Positions 1 to 6,561 are shown, counted from the first letter of the stretch. The stretch is 9,210 nt of DNA from Propionibacterium sp. (GCA_012837465.1 DURG01000075.1:1-9210); one strand, 5' to 3'. Notes: generated from the sequence alone by a model not told the origin. Made by a program: numbers and translations.

Positions 1-1350
1 CAGGTCGACCTCCGGCCAGATCGCGCGCAGCACCGTCAGCACCTCGTCCCAGGTGCCAAATGGCAAGACGACAGCGTTGGTGCGGCGGTTCTCGTCGCCG
101 GTCGGGTCGCCGTAGCCGAGCACGGTGACCGTCATCTGGTAGAGCCCCGTCACGCGCTGCAGCAGGTCCTGCTTGATGGCGACGCCCTGGATGCGGCCCG
201 GGCGCAGCCCCTGCGCCGTGGTGCTCAGCGCGCCGCGGGTCATGCGCAGCGCGCCGTCGCGTCGGGTCATGCGGAAGTTCCAGTTGCGGCCGGTCTGGTT
301 CCAGATCCAGCCGCCGATGCCGATGATCGCGGCCAGGCTCGTCACCGGCGTGCGGGTCATGAACGCGATGCTGATCAGGATGCCCCCGCCGATCAGCGCG
401 CTGAGCGTGCCCAGCGAGATGAACGTGCCGGTCAGCAGGTTGCGGGCCGGCACCTCCACCACCAACTCGTCTGCGGGGTGCGCCGCGGTGGGGGGAAGGG
501 AGCCGACGGGGAGGTCGCCCTCGACGGGCACGCCGTCGCCGGCGTGGGGCGGGGGGAAGCTGAGGGGTGCCTGGGCGCGCTGCATCCGCTCGACGAGGTG
601 CTCGCGCAGCGATTCCGCCCGCGCCCGCGAGAGGAATGCGATGTCCAGGCCGCCGGCGCCGCCCACGTCGATGTGCACCTTCGCCAGCCCCATGAGGCGG
701 GCGATGAGCGGCTGCGAGACGTCGACGGACTGCACCTTGGTGTAGTCCACGCGGGAGGAGGACTGGGAGAGGAACTTGCGCTCGATGCGGAACTCCTCGT
801 CGTCGGCGACGAACGTGGTGGTGCGCCACGTGAAGATGCCGGAGATCCCCGCCACCAGGGCCACGGCGAGCAGGCCGAGCCCGATGAACAGGAACCCGCC
901 GCTGAACCCCGGGCCGCCCTCGAGGATCTCCCGGGTGACGAAGTAGCCGCCGGCCACCAGCGCGATGCCCGAGCGGGCCAGGCCGGTTAGCGGGTGCGGC
1001 CGCTCGACGACCTTGGGCGGGGTGTCCCTCGATACGTCCCGCGGGGTCAGGTGGTCTGGGGTGGGGTTGGTGTCCCGCGGGCCACTCGGGACCCGGTTTG
1101 GGTGGTCCTGCGGGGTCAGGTGGTCTGGGGTGGGGTTGGTGTCCCGCGGCGACCCGTCGGCGGCGCGGCTGGGAGACACCTGGTCGGGTTGCTCAGGCGC
1201 CGCAAACTCGGGTCCCGAGTGCCCCGGGGGCGGCGGTGCCTGATCCGAGCGGGCCGGTCCCCCGGGGTGTATCGAGGGACGCTCTTCCGAAACCCTCTCC
1301 GCTGGATCTGGCGGGGGCATCGGGGGCAGGAAATCCGGGCCTTGGCTCAT
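1..1350 (-). CDS. YdbT-like membrane protein with repeated bacterial PH (bPH2/DUF304) domains, C-terminus cut by window edge
   Basis: 450 residues are visible from the ATG at 1350 and the frame is still open at position 1. Residues 1-112 are rich in Pro, Asp, Thr and Gly and look disordered; they include a repeated PRDTNPTPDHLTP segment. Hydrophobic segments lie at about 124-140 (weak), 151-171, 305-330 and 335-350. Two PH-like stretches follow membrane segments. The first is at about 174-255 (TWRTTTFVADDEEFRIER, then a VDYTKVQSVDV segment). The second is at about 353-445 (GRNWNFRMTRRDGALRM, then GRIQGVAIKQDLLQRVTGLYQ). This layout is that of YdbT, the partner of YdbS, normally close to 500 residues without such a long N-terminal extension. 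The start overlaps the preceding stop as TGATG, so it is probably translated by coupling. YdbST of Bacillus subtilis has been linked to resistance against peptides made by other bacilli; a similar envelope-protection role here is inference. The family call is firm, the function is not. Confidence 0.85.
   Translation of the reverse strand, partial: MSQGPDFLPPMPPPDPAERVSEERPSIHPGGPARSDQAPPPPGHSGPEFAAPEQPDQVSPSRAADGSPRDTNPTPDHLTPQDHPNRVPSGPRDTNPTPDHLTPRDVSRDTPPKVVERPHPLTGLARSGIALVAGGYFVTREILEGGPGFSGGFLFIGLGLLAVALVAGISGIFTWRTTTFVADDEEFRIERKFLSQSSSRVDYTKVQSVDVSQPLIARLMGLAKVHIDVGGAGGLDIAFLSRARAESLREHLVERMQRAQAPLSFPPPHAGDGVPVEGDLPVGSLPPTAAHPADELVVEVPARNLLTGTFISLGTLSALIGGGILISIAFMTRTPVTSLAAIIGIGGWIWNQTGRNWNFRMTRRDGALRMTRGALSTTAQGLRPGRIQGVAIKQDLLQRVTGLYQMTVTVLGYGDPTGDENRRTNAVVLPFGTWDEVLTVLRAIWPEVDL
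1024..1280. repeat. 12-bp perfect inverted repeat flanking the Pro-rich coding segment
   Basis: GTCCCTCGATAC at 1024-1035 is the exact reverse complement of GTATCGAGGGAC at 1269-1280. The two arms bracket most of the disordered N-terminal extension of the YdbT-like protein and enclose the 40-bp direct repeats. The arms do not extend beyond 12 bp on either side. This may be a trace of small dispersed repeats that entered the coding sequence in frame; that is inference. Two 12-mers in 257 bp of GC-rich DNA could also match by chance, although these arms are less GC-biased than their surroundings. Confidence 0.55.
1041..1149. repeat. Two perfect 40-bp direct repeats, 69 bp apart, inside the YdbT-like gene
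   Basis: Positions 1041-1080 and 1110-1149 are identical over 40 bp. The period of 69 bp is exactly 23 codons, so the reading frame is kept and the protein carries RDTNPTPDHLTP twice. Identity at nucleotide level, including third codon positions, indicates a recent duplication or ongoing exchange between copies rather than selection on the protein alone. Only two copies exist. Confidence 0.95.
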
Positions 1351-1838
1351 CAGATGCCGGCCTGCTGCTGCTCCCCGCGGGCGATCAGCCGGTCGCGCAG
1401 TGCAGCCGCGTCATCTGCCGGCAGCCCCGGGATGGCGACCGTGCCGGTGGTCGACGACGTGATCATCTGCACTGTCGCCAGGCCGAACAGGCGGTCCAGC
1501 GGGCCGGACTGCACCTGTACCAACTGCATTCGGCCGTAGGGCACGCACTGGAGGTTGCGCATCCAGAGGCCGTGGGTGAGGTAGACGTCCTCGTCACGCT
1601 CGGCGTAACCCCACCGTCGGAACACGCGCGGCGCGCGGATCAGCCGCCACGCCAGCACCACGACCACCAGCGCCACGAACGCCCACCGGGCCCATTCAGG
1701 GGCCCACAGGAACACGGGCACGGCGGGGAACGCGAAGAAGAACAGCCACCCGAGCGGGATCAGGATCAGCTTCTGGGTGAGGTACTTCGGCGACAGCCTC
1801 TGCCACGGGGTGCCGGGCGGGTCGAACAGGTCGTCCAT
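1350..1838 (-). CDS. YdbS-like small membrane protein with one bacterial PH domain (bPH2/DUF304)
   Basis: 162 residues. Two transmembrane helices lie at about 24-45 (LILIPLGWLFFFAFPAVPVFLW) and 49-66 (WARWAFVALVVVVLAWRL). One bPH2 domain follows at about 71-155 (RVFRRWGYAERDEDVYLTHG, then VPYGRMQLVQVQSGPLDRLFGLATVQ), a hallmark stretch of YdbS-type proteins. The length matches YdbS (about 160). I chose the ATG at 1838 because it overlaps the TGA of the DUF1707 gene as TGATG, the same junction used at the other end with the YdbT-like gene. A TTG one codon earlier (1841) is possible but less likely. A weak AGAGG at 1850-1854 lies 11 nt before the ATG. YdbS and YdbT are normally encoded side by side and are thought to act together in the membrane; substrate and mechanism are unknown. 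Confidence 0.9.
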   Translation of the reverse strand: MDDLFDPPGTPWQRLSPKYLTQKLILIPLGWLFFFAFPAVPVFLWAPEWARWAFVALVVVVLAWRLIRAPRVFRRWGYAERDEDVYLTHGLWMRNLQCVPYGRMQLVQVQSGPLDRLFGLATVQMITSSTTGTVAIPGLPADDAAALRDRLIARGEQQQAGI

Positions 1839-2521
1839 CAACGGTTGAACCTCTGATACTTGCGAGCGCGGGCGGTTTCAGGGCCAAGCACGTTCACCTC
1901 GCCCATCACGAAGGTACCCACCACCCGCAAGCGCACACCGTCGGGGTGTGGCACTGTGCCGTCGACCTTCGTCTCACCCAGCACCATCGTCAGGCGTGAC
2001 GTGTCGACGTCGATGCCCTCAGGCACGCGGATGCTGATCTCGCCCATGAGCCCGCCGACGTTGAGCGTTGTCTCCCGGCTCTCGAAGGCGGCGCCCACCA
2101 GGTCGAGCTTGACCTCGCCCAGCCAGGCGTTGAGGGTCACGTTCGACGCGATGGTGTGCAGTTGGCCCGGCTTCAGGGTCGACATGATGGCGTTGCCGCC
2201 GGTGAACGCGTCGATGCCGGCGACGGCCGGCGGGGCGGCTGCGAACTGCTGCACCACAGGCACGGGCCCCGGCTCCATGGGCTGGGGCGACGGTGCTGAG
2301 TACGGCTGGACGACGGGCCGGGGCTGCGGCGCCACCAGGTCGGTCGTCAGGGGGGTGAGTTCGCCGAAGGTCTTGGCGTCGTAGGCCTTCGCGATGCGGT
2401 CGGCGTGCTCGTCGAAAGTCAGCCGCCCGTCTGCGTAGGCGTTGTTCAGCAATTGCGCCACCAGTTCGCGGTCCTGATCCGCGCAGCGCAGTTCCTGCAG
2501 GCGGTTGTGCTCGCTCGACAT
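1838..2521 (-). CDS. DUF1707 (SHOCT-like) protein with LiaF-like C-terminal domain
   Basis: 227 residues, with no membrane segment or signal peptide seen, so probably cytoplasmic. Residues about 10-62 (LRCADQDRELVAQLLNNAYA, then DGRLTFDEHADRIAKAYDAK and TFGELTPLTTDL) are a clear DUF1707 domain. Residues 63-104 are a Pro/Gln/Ala-rich linker. Residues about 105-213 form a beta-rich domain (LNAWLGEVKLDLVGAAFE, LNVGGLMGEISIRVPEGIDV, VVGTFVMGEVNV) resembling the LiaF C-terminal, cell-wall-active-antibiotic-response domain. In Firmicutes, LiaF restrains the LiaRS envelope-stress system; here no LiaRS pair is visible, so a sensing role is inference. This is the first gene of the three-gene operon; its TGA overlaps the next ATG. 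The ATG at 2521 has no good ribosome binding site but a well-placed -10 box, which suggests a leaderless mRNA. Confidence 0.9.
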   Translation of the reverse strand: MSSEHNRLQELRCADQDRELVAQLLNNAYADGRLTFDEHADRIAKAYDAKTFGELTPLTTDLVAPQPRPVVQPYSAPSPQPMEPGPVPVVQQFAAAPPAVAGIDAFTGGNAIMSTLKPGQLHTIASNVTLNAWLGEVKLDLVGAAFESRETTLNVGGLMGEISIRVPEGIDVDTSRLTMVLGETKVDGTVPHPDGVRLRVVGTFVMGEVNVLGPETARARKYQRFNR

Positions 2522-2527
2522 GGGTCC

Positions 2528-2533
2528 ACTCTA
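2528..2533 (-). promoter_or_regulatory. Candidate -10 box for a leaderless transcript of the DUF1707 operon
   Basis: On the minus strand the hexamer TAGAGT fits the actinobacterial TANNNT -10 consensus. Its last T is 7 nt upstream of the A of the ATG, so transcription would start at the ATG itself. No TTGACA-like -35 box is seen 17 nt further upstream. The lack of a proper ribosome binding site agrees with leaderless initiation. Confidence 0.45.
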
Positions 2534-2579
2534 GGCTGCGCCACGGCCAGAGGCTCGCTCGGCTCTCCCGTCCGGGGTC

Positions 2580-2601
2580 GGCTCAGGGCAGTCCCTGAGC
2601 C
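2580..2601. repeat. Small perfect hairpin (9-bp stem, 4-nt loop) overlapping the larger one
   Basis: GGCTCAGGG (2580-2588) and CCCTGAGCC (2593-2601) pair perfectly around the loop CAGT. The right arm shares bases 2598-2601 with the adjacent 17-bp hairpin, so both cannot form fully at once. The arm contains GTCCCTGAGC, the same 10-mer found in the repeats at 6554 and 6630. Confidence 0.6.
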
Positions 2602-2651
2602 TGGATCCACCGATGGGCGCCGCGGTAGGGGCCGATCGGTGGATCCAGGCT
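2598..2651 (-). terminator. Strong hairpin after the beta-glucosidase gene, probable terminator
   Basis: AGCCTGGATCCACCGAT (2598-2614) and ATCGGTGGATCCAGGCT (2635-2651) are perfect reverse complements: a 17-bp stem with a 20-nt loop. It begins 20 bp past the beta-glucosidase stop codon, where a terminator is expected. There is no T-run after it in the direction of transcription, so it would be a U-less actinobacterial type of terminator or an mRNA 3' end protector. It could instead be a dispersed palindromic repeat. The hairpin is certain from sequence; its role is inferred. Confidence 0.55.
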
Positions 2652-2671
2652 GGGGGCGTGCGGCCTCTGCT

Positions 2672-3994
2672 TCAGGCTGGCCGGGAGGAGCCGTCGGCGC
2701 GGGGGTACTCCTGACCGGCGGAATACTGCTCGATGATCGACGGCGTGAGCGCCCCCTCGGCGACGACCTCGGCGAGCATCCGTCCAGAGGGCTTCACCGT
2801 GCGCGTCTGGGTCTCGTAGTCGTTGTGCACGATCCCGAACCGCTGCACCTCGCCCTCGCCCCACTCCCAGTTGTCCACGAAGCACCAGTGGTAGTAGCGC
2901 TCGATGGGCAGACCGGAGTCGAGGATCGCGTCCAGGTGCTCGGCCAGGAACCGCGGCCGGAAGCGTTCCAACTCGGTTGCCGACCCGTTGTCGGCGCACC
3001 CGTTCTCCGTGATCCACACCGGCACCCCGAGCCGCTCGTGCAGCGAGCGTGCGCAGGTGACGAGGCCCTGCGGCCAGATCTCCCAGCCGAGGTCGTTGAC
3101 GGGCACGCCGGGGAACACCCCGTCGGACGGCCCGGTCACCGCAGTGCGGGAATAGTAGTTGAGCCCGATCACGTCGGCGTAGCGGCCCTCCGGCAGCGGC
3201 GAGCGCCCCAACAGCGACGTGAAGCGGCCCAGGCCGAACGCGTCGGTCACGACGTCGTTGAATGCCCACTGGTTGAGCCGCGTGAACGCCCGGTGGAGCG
3301 GGTTGCGCGGGTTCATCGGCGCGAAGTCGCGCAGGTGGTGCGCGATGGTGACCGTCGCGTCGGGCTGCACGGCGTGGATGAGGGTGTAGGCGCGCACGTG
3401 GGCGATCGCCATGTGCCGCAGCACCCGCACCAGCGAGCCCGGCGACACGTCGGCCGGCGGGGCCTCGCGGAACAGATGGGCCTGGGTGGCGTAGACGTTG
3501 GGCTCGTTGAGCGTCACCCACTCGTCGACGAGGTCCTTGAGCGCGCCGACGGCGACCCGGGCGTAGCGCAGGAACGCGTCGACCGACCCCGGGTTGGTCC
3601 ACTGACCCCTGTGCTGCAGCCACAGCGGGTTGCTGAAGTGGTGGAGGGTGACCAGCGGCTTGATGCCCTTGTCGACGAGGTCGCCGAGTTCTTCCCGGTA
3701 GCGGTCCAGGGCGGCGTGGTCGAACTTGCCGGGCGACGGTTCAATGCGCGACCACTCGAGCCCCACTCGGGCGATCGGGAAGCCCAACTCCGCCATCAGT
3801 TCGTTGTCCTCGCGCCACCGGTTCCAGTGGTCGTTGGCGCGCTCGGGGCTCGAACCGTCGGCCACGTTGCCGGGCGTCTGCGCCCACTCCCACCACTGGT
3901 TGTTGCGGTCTCCGCCCTCGATCTGGGTCGCCGCGGAGGCGGTGCCGATGAGGAGTCCGTTCAGGGGGCGGGTGCTGTCAGGTGCCTGGGCCAT
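2672..3994 (-). CDS. GH1 family beta-glucosidase
   Basis: 440 residues; hydrolyses terminal beta-linked glucose or galactose from disaccharides or glycosides with retention of configuration. All GH1 landmarks are present: N-terminal GTASAATQIEG (18-27, with Q24 and E26), TLHHF (116-120), the acid/base motif TLNEP (E164), NYYSR (279-283), the nucleophile motif ITENG (E330), and WCFVDNWEWGEG (370-381) followed by RFGIV. The NWEW form in the sugar-binding loop suggests an unphosphorylated rather than 6-phospho substrate; this is inference. There is no signal peptide, so it should be cytoplasmic and act on imported sugars, yet no transporter or LacI regulator is visible nearby. It is slightly shorter than the usual 450-480 residues. 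The ATG at 3994 has a good GAAAGGA site 7 nt upstream. It is transcribed divergently from the phosphofructokinase gene across 80 bp. Confidence 0.95.
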   Translation of the reverse strand: MAQAPDSTRPLNGLLIGTASAATQIEGGDRNNQWWEWAQTPGNVADGSSPERANDHWNRWREDNELMAELGFPIARVGLEWSRIEPSPGKFDHAALDRYREELGDLVDKGIKPLVTLHHFSNPLWLQHRGQWTNPGSVDAFLRYARVAVGALKDLVDEWVTLNEPNVYATQAHLFREAPPADVSPGSLVRVLRHMAIAHVRAYTLIHAVQPDATVTIAHHLRDFAPMNPRNPLHRAFTRLNQWAFNDVVTDAFGLGRFTSLLGRSPLPEGRYADVIGLNYYSRTAVTGPSDGVFPGVPVNDLGWEIWPQGLVTCARSLHERLGVPVWITENGCADNGSATELERFRPRFLAEHLDAILDSGLPIERYYHWCFVDNWEWGEGEVQRFGIVHNDYETQTRTVKPSGRMLAEVVAEGALTPSIIEQYSAGQEYPRADGSSRPA

Positions 3995-4001
3995 GCCTCG
4001 A

Positions 4002-4008
4002 TCCTTTC
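4002..4008 (-). promoter_or_regulatory. Ribosome binding site of the beta-glucosidase gene
   Basis: GAAAGGA on the minus strand, 7 nt before the ATG at 3994. It fixes this start and contrasts with the leaderless-looking starts of the DUF1707 and phosphofructokinase genes. Confidence 0.75.
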
Positions 4009-4061
4009 AGGACAGCGCGGGTTTTGGCGCGGGAACGGGCCACGGCAGGCGCGCTGCGCCG

Positions 4062-4067
4062 TAGGGT
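4062..4067 (+). promoter_or_regulatory. Candidate -10 box of the phosphofructokinase transcript
   Basis: TAGGGT fits TANNNT and ends 7 nt before the spacer meets the ATG at 4075, so the transcript would begin at or one base before the start codon. The GGAG at 4068-4071 could be read as a ribosome binding site, but it is only 3 nt from the ATG, closer than usual. No convincing -35 box is seen. Confidence 0.4.
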
Positions 4068-4074
4068 GGAGCAC

Positions 4075-5196
4075 ATGGCTAAGCGCATCGGCATTCTGAC
4101 GGCAGGCGGCGACTCCCCCGGGCTCAACGCGGCGATCCGCGGGTTCGGCAAGGCTGCGATCGGGCAGCACGGCATGGAGTTGCTCGGCTTCCGCTCGGGC
4201 CTCAAGGGCCTCGTCGAGGACAACCACATCAAGCTGGATTCCGACGCGCTCTCCGGCATCCTCACCATCGGCGGCACCATCCTCGGCACGTCGCGCGACA
4301 AGCCCCACAAGATGGTCATCGACGGCGAGGTCCGCGACATGGTGCCCACCATCGTGGAGAACTACGAGAAGAACAAGCTCGACGGCATCGTCGCGATCGG
4401 TGGCGGCGGCACGGCCAAGAACGCCAAGCGCCTCTCCGACGCCGGGCTCAACGTGATCCACCTGCCCAAGACGATCGACAACGACATCGCCCACACCGAC
4501 ACCAGCTTCGGCTTCTCGACGGCGCTCGGCATCGCGACCGAGGCCGTGGACCGCCTGCACTCGACGGCGCACTCCCACCACCGCGTCATCGTCGTGGAGA
4601 TCATGGGCCACAAGGCCGGCTGGCTGGCGCTCGGTGCGGGCATCGCCGGCGGCGCCGACGTCGTGCTCATCCCCGAGCTTCCCTACTCGATCGAGTCCGT
4701 CGCCGAATCCGTGAACAAGCGCGCCCGCTCCGGCCGCAACTTCTCCGTCATCGCGCTCGCCGAGGGTGCCCGCGACATCGAGGACGCAGCTGATCTCGAG
4801 GCCGCCGAGGCGCTGCGCAAGCACGCCTCGACCCCCGAGGCGAAGGCAGCGGCCACCAAGCACCGCGACGCCGTCGAGGCCGCGCACCGCGACAACGCCT
4901 TCAAGGTGGCGGAGCAGTTGGAGGAGGCCACGGGGCTGGAGTCGCGGGTGACCATCCTCGGCTACGTGCAGCGCGGCGGCACCCCCGACGCGAACGACCG
5001 CCTGCTCGGCACGCTGCTCGGCTCCGCCGGCGCGGACCTGGTGGCGAAGGGCAAGTACGGGGTCACGGTCGCCTCGCAGGGCGGCGCCGCGGTGCCCGTC
5101 CCGCTCGCGGACGTGGCCGGCAACCTCAAGACGGTGCCCGTGGACCACGAATGGGTGCGTGCCGCCCGCGGGGTCGGAACCGGTTTGGGCGACTGA
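4075..5196 (+). CDS. pfkA: 6-phosphofructokinase, group III / mixed-donor type
   Basis: 373 residues. Phosphorylates fructose 6-phosphate to fructose 1,6-bisphosphate in glycolysis, with ATP or pyrophosphate as donor. Visible motifs are GGDSPGLN (11-18), TSRDKP (72-77), IGGGGT (108-113), PKTIDND (131-137, catalytic D135), MGHKAGW (177-183), PEL (200-202) and YVQRGGTPDANDR (297-309). By alignment with E. coli PfkA, position 104 is Gly (G112), as in ATP enzymes. Position 124 is Lys (K132), as in pyrophosphate enzymes. The Mg-binding D103 is Gly (G111) and R171 is His (H179). This mixture fits the TIGR02483-like clade, where the donor cannot be read from sequence alone. An Ala-rich charged insert at about 235-275 precedes the fructose-phosphate-binding region. 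I chose the ATG at 4075 because MAKRIGILTAGGDSPG is the normal family N-terminus; an upstream in-frame ATG at 3982 would add 31 unrelated residues. Confidence 0.95.
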   Translation: MAKRIGILTAGGDSPGLNAAIRGFGKAAIGQHGMELLGFRSGLKGLVEDNHIKLDSDALSGILTIGGTILGTSRDKPHKMVIDGEVRDMVPTIVENYEKNKLDGIVAIGGGGTAKNAKRLSDAGLNVIHLPKTIDNDIAHTDTSFGFSTALGIATEAVDRLHSTAHSHHRVIVVEIMGHKAGWLALGAGIAGGADVVLIPELPYSIESVAESVNKRARSGRNFSVIALAEGARDIEDAADLEAAEALRKHASTPEAKAAATKHRDAVEAAHRDNAFKVAEQLEEATGLESRVTILGYVQRGGTPDANDRLLGTLLGSAGADLVAKGKYGVTVASQGGAAVPVPLADVAGNLKTVPVDHEWVRAARGVGTGLGD

Positions 5197-6561
5197 GTGG
5201 CGACCCGCTCCGGCAAGCCCCGGCGGCCACGCTGGGTGATCATCCTGTGCCTGGTGCTTGCGGTGGTCTTCATCGTGGTGCTCTCGGCCTACCTGTACAT
5301 CCGCCCGCTGCTGCGCACCGGCACGGGTTACGCGGCCCACAACCTGTGCGCGGTCACTGAGATCGCCGGGCGCACCGACGCCACCGAAGACCTGCCGACC
5401 AACCCGCTCGTCCCGTTCCTGGCGCAGTACAAGAACGGTGGCTACTCGTACGTCAACGTGCTGGGGCTGCTCGCCGGGCAGACCGCCTACTACACCGAGG
5501 GGCTCGGCTGCACCATCTCACCCCGGCGCCCGGATTTCGACCCGCCCGAGCAGGTCGGCAAGGGCCAGTTGCTCCGCGAGGAACCGCAGTTGGATCCCGC
5601 GCTGGATGACGCCATCGGCCGCGCGTTCGGCGACCACCTGCCCGACGACGAGGCCAAGGCCCTGGGCACCCGCGGCATCGTCGTGGTCAAGGACGGCATG
5701 ATCGTCGGCGAGCGCTACGCGGACGGCTTCACGTCGAGCACCCCACAGCTGGGCTGGTCGATGACGAAGTCGGTGGCCAACCTGCTCACCGGCCGCGCCG
5801 TCCAGCAGGGCGTGATCTCCATCGACGATTCCGCGCTGCGCCCCGAGTGGACGGACTCGCGCCGCGACATCACCGTCGACCACCTCATGCGCATGACCAG
5901 CGGCATCGAGTGGGACGAGGAGTACGACCTCGGCACGCCCATCACCACGATGCTGTTCGACGCCGACAACATGGCTGACTACGTGGCGGGGCTGCCCATC
6001 GGGCAGGATCCCGGCAACTACCAGCAGTACTCCTCGGGCAGCACCAACCTGCTGTGCTCGGTGCTGAACGAGCGCCTCGAATCCGGCCCCCACATGCCGC
6101 GCGAGCAACTGTTCGCACCGCTGGGCCTGGCCTCCGCGGTGCTCGAGCCGGATGCGTCGGGCACGCCCGTGTGCAGTTCCTACCTCTGGGCGACCCCGCG
6201 CGACTGGGCCCGGATCGGCCAGTTCGTGCTCGACGACGGCGTCGTCGGCGGGGAACGCCTGCTGCCGGAGGGCTGGGTGGAGGAGTCGACGACCGTCAAG
6301 CAGATCCCCGCCGAAGACCCCGGTGAGTACGACGACGAGGGCGCCGGCTACGCGGCTTCGTGGTGGACGAACCTGCGCGGCGACGGCGAACTGGCGCACG
6401 AGTCGCTTCCGCGGGACGCGTTCTGGGCCCAGGGCCACGACGGCCAGCGGATGTACGTGCTGCCGAGCGAGAACGTGGTGGTGGTGCGGATGGGGTTCAC
6501 CCCCGTGTCGCGCGACCTCGAGCTCATCCAGCTCCTCGAGGCCGTCACCGCTGGTCCCTGA
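5197..6561 (+). CDS. Membrane-anchored serine hydrolase, class C beta-lactamase / NylB-like superfamily
   Basis: 454 residues. A basic N-terminus (RSGKPRRPRW) and one hydrophobic helix at 13-33 make a signal anchor with the catalytic domain outside the cell. Residues 158-450 form a beta-lactamase-fold (PF00144-like) domain: nucleophile motif SMTK (S188, K191), HLMRMTSGIEWDE (229-241), YSSGSTNLL (278-286, where Y278 takes the YxN tyrosine place), and GHDG (413-416, replacing the KTG triad). This pattern is closer to NylB-type esterases/amidases and other COG1680 hydrolases than to true beta-lactamases; substrate unknown. C51 and C105 in the outer linker could form a disulfide. The GTG at 5197 follows the phosphofructokinase TGA with no gap, in the same frame; there is no other start before the membrane helix. 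The last residues (AGP) and stop lie in a dispersed-type repeat. Confidence 0.88.
   Translation: MATRSGKPRRPRWVIILCLVLAVVFIVVLSAYLYIRPLLRTGTGYAAHNLCAVTEIAGRTDATEDLPTNPLVPFLAQYKNGGYSYVNVLGLLAGQTAYYTEGLGCTISPRRPDFDPPEQVGKGQLLREEPQLDPALDDAIGRAFGDHLPDDEAKALGTRGIVVVKDGMIVGERYADGFTSSTPQLGWSMTKSVANLLTGRAVQQGVISIDDSALRPEWTDSRRDITVDHLMRMTSGIEWDEEYDLGTPITTMLFDADNMADYVAGLPIGQDPGNYQQYSSGSTNLLCSVLNERLESGPHMPREQLFAPLGLASAVLEPDASGTPVCSSYLWATPRDWARIGQFVLDDGVVGGERLLPEGWVEESTTVKQIPAEDPGEYDDEGAGYAASWWTNLRGDGELAHESLPRDAFWAQGHDGQRMYVLPSENVVVVRMGFTPVSRDLELIQLLEAVTAGP

Noticed and set aside
1041..1149. CRISPR-like pair: 40-bp repeats with a 29-bp spacer
   Set aside because: There are only two copies, they keep the reading frame (69-bp period), they lie inside a coding sequence and no cas gene is near.
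3982..4074. Upstream in-frame ATG that would lengthen the phosphofructokinase by 31 residues
   Set aside because: The added stretch is Arg-rich, overlaps the beta-glucosidase start and is not family-like; MAKRIGILTAGGDSPG is the usual beginning.
2405..4099. Long plus-strand open frame (564 codons) and a minus-strand frame at 2583-3623
   Set aside because: Both lie over the beta-glucosidase, which has every GH1 motif. Their products are Arg/Ala/Gly/Val-rich with no recognisable motif, as expected for shadow frames in GC-rich DNA.
3961..5340. 459-codon minus-strand open frame opposite the phosphofructokinase
   Set aside because: The product is low-complexity and matches no family, and the opposite strand encodes a clear kinase.
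5197..6561. True class C beta-lactamase (antibiotic resistance)
   Set aside because: It has a YSS motif instead of YxN, HDG in place of KTG, and a membrane anchor with an extra N-terminal region; it fits the broad COG1680 hydrolases better.
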